From Comamonadaceae bacterium (GTDB lineage: Bacteria > Pseudomonadota > Gammaproteobacteria > Burkholderiales > Burkholderiaceae_C), in the NCBI GenBank assembly GCA_027488215.1, contig JAIYCB010000012.1, forward strand, positions 62,001 through 126,000: a stretch of 64,000 nucleotides of DNA, read 5' to 3'. Within the stretch, counting starts at the first letter, position 1. The number at the start of each line of letters is the position of its first letter. The notes below the pieces were generated by a model. The model saw only the letters and a program-made list of their open reading frames with translations. It searched no databases and was not told the origin of the DNA. The translations under genes were made by a program, and so were the position numbers. This document shows, piece by piece, positions 58,971 to 64,000 of this stretch.

Positions 58971-59969
58971 ATGGTTGATTCCCAATCCCTTTTGTCCAGT
59001 GGAGAGCTGGCCGCTTTGTCGGCCAGTTTCAGTGACGAAAGCATCAGCGCAGCACCAGGTTACAACCTGGATGTGCAAGTGCGCAAACACGACCTGGCCG
59101 CTGAAGACAGCAGCCTGGGCGTCAACGTTGCCTCACTGGACATGATCAACGAGCGGTTCATCCGGTTGTTTCGACTGGGTATGCTCGAGGTACTGCGAAC
59201 CAGCCCACGCATGAACCCCACGCGCACACAGATCATGCGCTTTGGTGACTACCTCAGAGACCTCAAGTCCCCCTTGTCGGTCAACATCGTGCGCATGAGC
59301 CCCCTGCGCGGCTATGCCATGGTCGTCATTGAGCCCACCGTGGTATTCAGCTCCCTGGACAGTTTCTTTGGAGGCTTCGGCCGCGGCGTTGGACAACTGC
59401 CCCCTGGCAGACTGTTCACCCCCACCGAAACCCGGATCATCAAAATCATTTTGCAAGTGTTCTTCCGTGCGTTCAAGGAAGCCTGGTCTCCTCTCACCCC
59501 GGTCGACTTCGAGCACATCAGCTCTGAAATCAACCCTCAGTTTGCCCAAATCGTCGATGAAAACGACCTGGTGATCCTCAGCCGCTTTGAATCCGAAGCC
59601 ACCTCACAAGGCTCAGGTTTTGTGGACATGGTCATCCCTTACGTTGCCCTCAAGCCCGTGCGCGACTTGCTGCGCAGCCGAGTGCAAACCGGCGACGGCA
59701 ACGAAGACTCCGACAAAATCTGGCGCGCCCAATTGAGCGACGCCGTCCATGATGCTGAATTGCAAATGCACATTCACCTGGGCAAACTCAACCTGTCCCT
59801 GCAACAGCTGAAGAACATGAAGCCAGGTGACGTTCTGCCGTTCAAGAAATCAGACTTTGCCCGCGCCATGATCCAAGACATGCCGGTTTACGACGTCGAA
59901 GTCGGTGCCATGGGTGGTCAAGTGGCGGTCAAGATCGTCAATGCCATCAGCCCCAACGCCCCCACCTGA
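58971..59969 (+). CDS. fliM: Flagellar motor switch protein FliM
   Basis: A 332-aa cytosolic C-ring protein. The N-terminal CheY-binding motif is diverged, LLSSGELAALS against the usual LSQ-x-EIDALL, keeping Leu-Ser and Glu/Leu positions. The middle domain includes NERFIRLFRLGMLEVLR and SSLDSFFGGFGRGVG; the C-terminal SpoA-like domain ends YDVEVGAMGGQVAVKI. It sets rotation direction. ATG at 58971 is preferred over TTG at 58965. Confidence 0.96.
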   Translation: MVDSQSLLSSGELAALSASFSDESISAAPGYNLDVQVRKHDLAAEDSSLGVNVASLDMINERFIRLFRLGMLEVLRTSPRMNPTRTQIMRFGDYLRDLKSPLSVNIVRMSPLRGYAMVVIEPTVVFSSLDSFFGGFGRGVGQLPPGRLFTPTETRIIKIILQVFFRAFKEAWSPLTPVDFEHISSEINPQFAQIVDENDLVILSRFESEATSQGSGFVDMVIPYVALKPVRDLLRSRVQTGDGNEDSDKIWRAQLSDAVHDAELQMHIHLGKLNLSLQQLKNMKPGDVLPFKKSDFARAMIQDMPVYDVEVGAMGGQVAVKIVNAISPNAPT

Positions 59970-59989
59970 CCCCACACCAAGGAACGCCC

Positions 59990-60298
59990 ATGAGCGAACT
60001 AACCCCTAATGAAGACCTGATGGAAGGCGCCGACAAGGGCCAAATCAACACCGACGTGCTGCAAAACATCCCGGTCACGCTTTCCATTGAAGTAGGCCGT
60101 GCACAGATCAAAATCCGCGACCTCATGCGCCTGACCCAAGGCAGCGTGGTTGAGCTCGATCGCATCGCAGGCGAACCGCTGGACCTGTTGGTCAACAACA
60201 CCGTGGTTGCGCAAGGCGAAGTTGTGCTCGTCAACGATCGCTATGGCATCCGCCTGACCCGTGTGGTACCCGCCTCCGAGCGGCTGGACAACCTCTAA
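59990..60298 (+). CDS. fliN: Flagellar motor switch protein FliN
   Basis: A 102-aa protein, mostly the SpoA domain: NIPVTLSIEVGRAQIKIRDLMRLTQGSVVELDRIAGEPLDLLVNNTVVAQGEVVLVNDRYGIRL. It is shorter than many FliN (about 130 aa) because the disordered N-terminus is short. It forms the lower C-ring with FliM. Confidence 0.96.
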   Translation: MSELTPNEDLMEGADKGQINTDVLQNIPVTLSIEVGRAQIKIRDLMRLTQGSVVELDRIAGEPLDLLVNNTVVAQGEVVLVNDRYGIRLTRVVPASERLDNL

Positions 60299-60306
60299 AG
60301 CCTGTC

Positions 60307-60618
60307 ATGAACACCGGGTGGACCTTCTCTGACTGGCTGCAATACGCGTTCAGCTTCGCGCTGGTCATCGGCTTGCTGCTGGCTGTGCTGTGGGGTCTTC
60401 GCAAAATGCAAAGCGGCTCCAGCTTCCTGCGCAAAAACAGCCAACGTCTGCAAACCATCGAAAGTCTGTCCATCGGTCCGCGACAAAAAATTCTCCTCAT
60501 ACAGGTCGATGGGCAAGAGGTCCTGGTTGGCGTGACGGCCCACCAAATGACCGCCTTGTCCCCCTGGCCCGTGCAAGCGCCAGTGCCTGCCGAACCCAAA
60601 GAAACCCACACGCCATGA
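60307..60618 (+). CDS. fliO: Flagellar biosynthetic protein FliO
   Basis: A 103-aa protein with one membrane segment (YAFSFALVIGLLLAVLWGLRK) and the FliO cytosolic part LQTIESLSIGPRQKILLIQVDGQEVLVGVTAHQ. It helps fold FliP. Its stop overlaps the fliP start (ATGA). Confidence 0.92.
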   Translation: MNTGWTFSDWLQYAFSFALVIGLLLAVLWGLRKMQSGSSFLRKNSQRLQTIESLSIGPRQKILLIQVDGQEVLVGVTAHQMTALSPWPVQAPVPAEPKETHTP

Positions 60619-61367
60619 AGCGCCACCTCAGCCTTGGGCTGATTTTGACCCTTGTCCTGAGCCTCTTGCCCTTGTTGGCGCAAGCGGCCCCTGAGATGCC
60701 CGCCATCACCGCCACCAACACCAGCAAGGGCACCCAATACAGCCTGACGCTGCAGTTGCTGGCGCTCATGACCACGCTGTCGGTACTGCCTTCGCTCTTG
60801 CTCATGATGACCGCCTTCGTGCGCATCGTGATCGTCATGTCACTGCTGCGCCAGGCCCTGGGCACAGGCCAGACCCCCCCCAACATGGTCATCGTTGGAC
60901 TGTCGCTCTTCCTGACCTTGTTCGTCATGTCGCCGGTGCTCACCGAGGTCTATCAAACCGCCTTGCTGCCTTACATGAACCAAGGCATGAGCTTTGACAA
61001 AGCCCTGGCTGCGGCAGAAAAACCCATCCGCGCCTTCATGCTGCTGCAAACCCGCGAAGACGACATCGCCATGTTCATGGACATCGCGCGCAACACCAAC
61101 TTCAGCAGCCCGCAAGATGTGCCCTTCACCACCCTGGTGCCCGCCTTCCTCACCTCCGAGCTCAAAAGCGCCTTCACCATCGGCTTTTTGATCTACATCC
61201 CCTTCGTCGTCATCGACCTCATTGTGGCCAGCGTGCTCATGTCCATGGGCATGATGATGCTCTCTCCCATGATGATCTCGATGCCCTTCAAACTCATGCT
61301 GTTCGTGCTGGTTGACGGCTGGAGCCTGATCATGGGCTCGCTGGCTGGCAGCTTTGCCATGCCCTAA
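60615..61367 (+). CDS. fliP: Flagellar export gate protein FliP
   Basis: A 250-aa membrane protein with a cleavable signal peptide (MKRHLSLGLILTLVLSLLPLLAQAA). The core has MTAFVRIVIVMSLLRQALGTGQTPPNMV, FIGFLIYIPFVVIDLIVASVLMSMGM-like and MISMPFKLMLFVLVDGW. It forms the pentameric export gate with FliQ and FliR. Confidence 0.97.
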   Translation: MKRHLSLGLILTLVLSLLPLLAQAAPEMPAITATNTSKGTQYSLTLQLLALMTTLSVLPSLLLMMTAFVRIVIVMSLLRQALGTGQTPPNMVIVGLSLFLTLFVMSPVLTEVYQTALLPYMNQGMSFDKALAAAEKPIRAFMLLQTREDDIAMFMDIARNTNFSSPQDVPFTTLVPAFLTSELKSAFTIGFLIYIPFVVIDLIVASVLMSMGMMMLSPMMISMPFKLMLFVLVDGWSLIMGSLAGSFAMP

Positions 61368-61378
61368 AGGAAATCACC

Positions 61379-61648
61379 ATGGACACCGCCACCGTCATCG
61401 ACCTGGGCCGCCAAGCCATGTGGACCATCGCCCTCGTCAGCGCACCGCTGCTGCTGGTCGCACTGGCCGTGGGCCTGTTCATCGGCATCATCCAAGCCGC
61501 CACTTCCATCAACGAAATGACCCTCAGCTTCATCCCCAAGCTGATTGCCATGGCCCTGGCCTTGTTGGTGTTTGGCAGCTGGATGCTGGTCACCCTGGTC
61601 GACTTCACGCGCAGCATCTTCCAGCGCATCCCGGCCTTGTTCGTCTGA
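61379..61648 (+). CDS. fliQ: Flagellar export gate protein FliQ
   Basis: An 89-aa protein with two membrane segments (MWTIALVSAPLLLVALAVGLFIG and IPKLIAMALALLVFGSWMLV) and IQAATSINEMTLSFIPK between them, the standard FliQ pattern. Confidence 0.96.
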   Translation: MDTATVIDLGRQAMWTIALVSAPLLLVALAVGLFIGIIQAATSINEMTLSFIPKLIAMALALLVFGSWMLVTLVDFTRSIFQRIPALFV

Positions 61649-61666
61649 GCCGCAAGCAGGTGCCCC

Positions 61667-62443
61667 ATGAACTTCCTGGCCGCCGATGTCGTCGAAAGGT
61701 TTTATACCTTTTTATGGCCCATGCTGCGCATCTCGGCCCTCATGATCACTGCGCCGATTTTCTCGCTCAGCGCGTTCAACACCCGCATGCGCATCCTGGT
61801 GGCCCTGGTGCTCACTTGGCTGGTCTACCCACTGTACACATGGCCTGTGATCGACCCCACCAGCGCCCAAGGCTTGGTCGAAGTCTTCAACCAAATCATG
61901 ATCGGTGCCACCATGGGCCTGATCCTGCAAGTCGTGGTCGCTGCAGTGGTGGTGGCAGGCCAAAGCATCGCCGCTGCCATGGGCTTGTCCATGGCCAACA
62001 TGATCGACCCCAACATGGGCAACGTGCCCGTCATCTCGCAGCTGCTCATTGTCATGTCCACCCTGATCTTTGTCGGCTTCGGGGGCCATGCCATCTTGCT
62101 GGGCCTGATTCTTGAATCCTTCAAGAGCCTGCCCATTGGCACCGACATCCTCAACCAAGCCGTCTACGGTCGGGTGCTGCAATGGAGCTCCATGATGTTC
62201 CTGGGCGCCGTGCTCATGGCGCTGCCCGTCATGGTCTCGCTGCTTTTCATCAACGTCGGCCTGGGCATCGTCACACGCGCCGCACCCAGCCTCAACATTT
62301 TTGCCGTAGGCTTTCCCGCCATGATCATGGCGGGCTTCATCATTTTGATCATTTCCATGGAGAGCATTGGCGGGCGCATCGAATGGCTATGGGTCCAAGG
62401 TTTTTCGCTGGTACGTGATGTCATAGGAGCGCCACGTGTCTGA
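61667..62443 (+). CDS. fliR: Flagellar export gate protein FliR
   Basis: A 258-aa polytopic protein with RISALMITAPIFSLSAFNTRMRILVALVLTWLV, QSIAAAMGLSMANMIDPNMGNVPVISQLL and PSLNIFAVGFPAMIMAGF, the usual FliR signatures. Completes the export gate. It overlaps flhB by eight bases. Confidence 0.96.
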   Translation: MNFLAADVVERFYTFLWPMLRISALMITAPIFSLSAFNTRMRILVALVLTWLVYPLYTWPVIDPTSAQGLVEVFNQIMIGATMGLILQVVVAAVVVAGQSIAAAMGLSMANMIDPNMGNVPVISQLLIVMSTLIFVGFGGHAILLGLILESFKSLPIGTDILNQAVYGRVLQWSSMMFLGAVLMALPVMVSLLFINVGLGIVTRAAPSLNIFAVGFPAMIMAGFIILIISMESIGGRIEWLWVQGFSLVRDVIGAPRV

Positions 62444-63596
62444 CAGCGCACAAGACAAAACCGAAGACCCGACGGCGCAAAAGCTCAACAAAGCGCGCAA
62501 AGACGGCCAGGTTGCACGCTCCATCGAGCTGCCTGCCGCCGTCATCGTCATTGGTTCTATCGCCATTCTCATGATCACAGGCGGCTGGCTGATCACACGG
62601 CTGTCGGCCGTGTTTGCGCAAGGCTTTGTGTTTGACCGCCAACTGATCGAAAAACCCCTGCTGCTGCCTGCCCATTTCGGTGAGCATATTCTGGCCGCCT
62701 TTGTACTCGTGCTGCCCATCATTCTCTTCACCATGGTGGCTGCCGTCGTGGCCTCAGGGCTGACCGGAGGCTACCTGTTTTCACTCAGTGCCGTCATGCC
62801 CAAGGGCTCCAAGCTCGACCCCATCAGCGGGTTAAAACGCATCTTTGGCACGCACGCCCTGGTCGAACTGGGCAAAGCCATCCTCAAGTTCGTACTCGTC
62901 GCGGGCGTGTTGTGGTGGTCACTCATGATCCACATGGACAAACTGGTTCAAATTGGACAAATGGGGCTGGAGCCTGCCTTGGATGCTGCGGGCAGGATGA
63001 TCCTCCAATCGGGCCTGTGGGTGTCACTCAGCCTGGCCGTCATCGCCTTGATCGACGTGCCCTGGCAAAAGCACAGCTTCACCAAACGCATGCGCATGAG
63101 CAAGCAAGAGGTCAAAGACGAATTCAAGCAAATGGAAGGCAGCCCTGATGTCAAGGCCCAGATCCGCAGGCGTCAGCGCGAGATGGCCAACTCGCGCATG
63201 ATGGAACGCATCAAAGACGCCGACGTCGTCATCACCAACCCGGAACACTTCGCCGTTGCCCTCGAATACGACCCCACTGGCGACGGGGCCCCCATCATGG
63301 TGGCCAAGGGCTCCGACCACATGGCCGCCCTGATTCGCGAAGAAGCCAAAAACCACGGCATCCACATTTTTGAAGCAGCCCCACTGGCTCGCGCGATCTA
63401 CTTCACGACCGAAGTCGAACACCAAGTGCCCGAAGACCTTTACCACGCCGTGGCCCAAGTGATCGCCTACGTCTTCAGCCTCGAAGCGGCTTCCCCCATG
63501 AACCCGCCTCGCCCCCGACCTCAAGTCACAGTTCCCCCCAGCATGCTGTTCAGTCCTAACGGCAAGCGCGACCAAGCCCAAGGGGCCTCCGCATGA
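62436..63596 (+). CDS. flhB: Flagellar export switch protein FlhB
   Basis: A 386-aa protein with four membrane segments and a cytosolic autocleavage domain. EDPTAQKLNKARKDGQVARS is the family start. The cleavage site is TNPEHFAVALEYD: Asn268-Pro269 is kept, but Glu replaces the usual Thr before His (NPEH against NPTH). Cleavage between Asn and Pro lets export switch to filament substrates. The C-terminal tail after about residue 350 is Pro-rich. Confidence 0.95.
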   Translation: MSDSAQDKTEDPTAQKLNKARKDGQVARSIELPAAVIVIGSIAILMITGGWLITRLSAVFAQGFVFDRQLIEKPLLLPAHFGEHILAAFVLVLPIILFTMVAAVVASGLTGGYLFSLSAVMPKGSKLDPISGLKRIFGTHALVELGKAILKFVLVAGVLWWSLMIHMDKLVQIGQMGLEPALDAAGRMILQSGLWVSLSLAVIALIDVPWQKHSFTKRMRMSKQEVKDEFKQMEGSPDVKAQIRRRQREMANSRMMERIKDADVVITNPEHFAVALEYDPTGDGAPIMVAKGSDHMAALIREEAKNHGIHIFEAAPLARAIYFTTEVEHQVPEDLYHAVAQVIAYVFSLEAASPMNPPRPRPQVTVPPSMLFSPNGKRDQAQGASA

Positions 63597-64000
63597 ACAT
63601 CCCCATCCCCTCGACCGCTCACGGCCTGACCGACTTCGTATTCCGCTCGGCCGACCGCATGCGCATCGCTGGCTGCGCCAATGCCGTGGCACGCGAAGGC
63701 CTGAGCCTGGCCTTGTTCTGCGAGCACGAAGCCTTGCTCGACCACTACTTGAATCTGCTGCTTGCGCAACTGCGCCAACAAGCCCCAGGGCACAGCATCG
63801 AGGTCTACTTCCCAGCCAACACAGACTCTCTTTTGGGTCGCTTCAACGAAGCATTGGCGCGCCAATCGGTCCAACAAGCCACCCGTGCGCCCTCGTCCAT
63901 CGAAGGCTCACAAATCTGGATCGTGCACGATGCCCACACGCTGCCCGAAGCCGAAGTCCAACTGCTGGCTCGCCTGATACAAAATTTCCCTGGGGCCAAT
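63593..64000 (+). CDS. Unknown protein after flhB, N-terminal part (runs off the window)
   Basis: 136 residues are visible (MNIPIPSTAHGLTDFVFRSADRMRIAGCANAVAREGLSLALFCE). The start overlaps the flhB stop (ATGA), so it is co-translated with flagellar genes. The later IWIVHDAHTLPEAEVQLLARLIQNFPGAN looks like the Walker B region of an AAA-type ATPase (ExeA/DnaA style), but no P-loop is seen in the visible N-terminus. A degenerate ATPase-like regulator is possible; the rest is out of sight. Confidence 0.65.
   Translation, partial: MNIPIPSTAHGLTDFVFRSADRMRIAGCANAVAREGLSLALFCEHEALLDHYLNLLLAQLRQQAPGHSIEVYFPANTDSLLGRFNEALARQSVQQATRAPSSIEGSQIWIVHDAHTLPEAEVQLLARLIQNFPGAN

Overview
The window looks like chromosomal DNA of a flagellated betaproteobacterium, most likely Comamonadaceae (order Burkholderiales). 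Supporting signs are the tig-clpP-clpX-lon order with Leu, Gly and Cys tRNAs around it, an FlhF/FlhG-type (polar) flagellar cluster, HpnD-type squalene chemistry, and GC-rich codon use. The genus is an inference and cannot be fixed from sequence alone.

Positions 1 to about 33,830 are the right-hand part of a prophage whose other end lies outside the window. Reading leftward from the integrase (32488-33639), which faces the 3' end of a tRNA-Cys gene, the order is: excisionase-like gene; a 457-aa triple-repeat protein of unknown function; a repeat-rich control region; a replication operon (three unknown genes, DUF2800 nuclease, DUF2815 ssDNA-binding protein, SNF2 helicase in two ORFs, family B DNA polymerase in two ORFs, the second fused to primase and helicase domains); a large inverted repeat of octamers; a resolvase-like nuclease; a possible late regulator; an AlpA-like regulator; HNH endonuclease; a secreted-protein cargo gene; terminase; four extra structural genes including a 20-repeat protein; HK97-type portal, protease and capsid; and a siphovirus tail module whose DUF2460-DUF2163-NlpC/P60-host-specificity end resembles the tail of Rhodobacter-type gene transfer agents. 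Lysis genes and an obvious CI-type repressor are not visible.

Positions 33,827-40,362 hold tRNA-Cys, two tRNA-Gly genes, lon, clpX, clpP, tig and tRNA-Leu, a protein quality-control block. Positions 40,479-44,760 encode an RND efflux pump and its adaptor under a palindromic TetR-type operator candidate. Divergent from it are two squalene/phytoene-synthase family genes. A glutathione S-transferase, a HAD hydrolase, ferrochelatase and tRNA-Pro/tRNA-Arg follow.

Positions 49,685-64,000 are a flagellar cluster. Leftward: flhA-flhF-flhG-fliA, two unknown genes, fliS. Rightward: fliK-L-M-N-O-P-Q-R-flhB and one partial unknown gene.

The most interesting parts are the replication operon, where the polymerase is interrupted between its motif B and motif C and the motif C half is joined to primase and helicase domains; the octamer-built dyad next to it; a textbook -1 frameshift signal in the tail chaperone genes; terminator-leader cassettes repeated before the capsid and tail-tube genes; and several uncharacterised repeat proteins. 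All calls are from reading the sequence; no database search was run.
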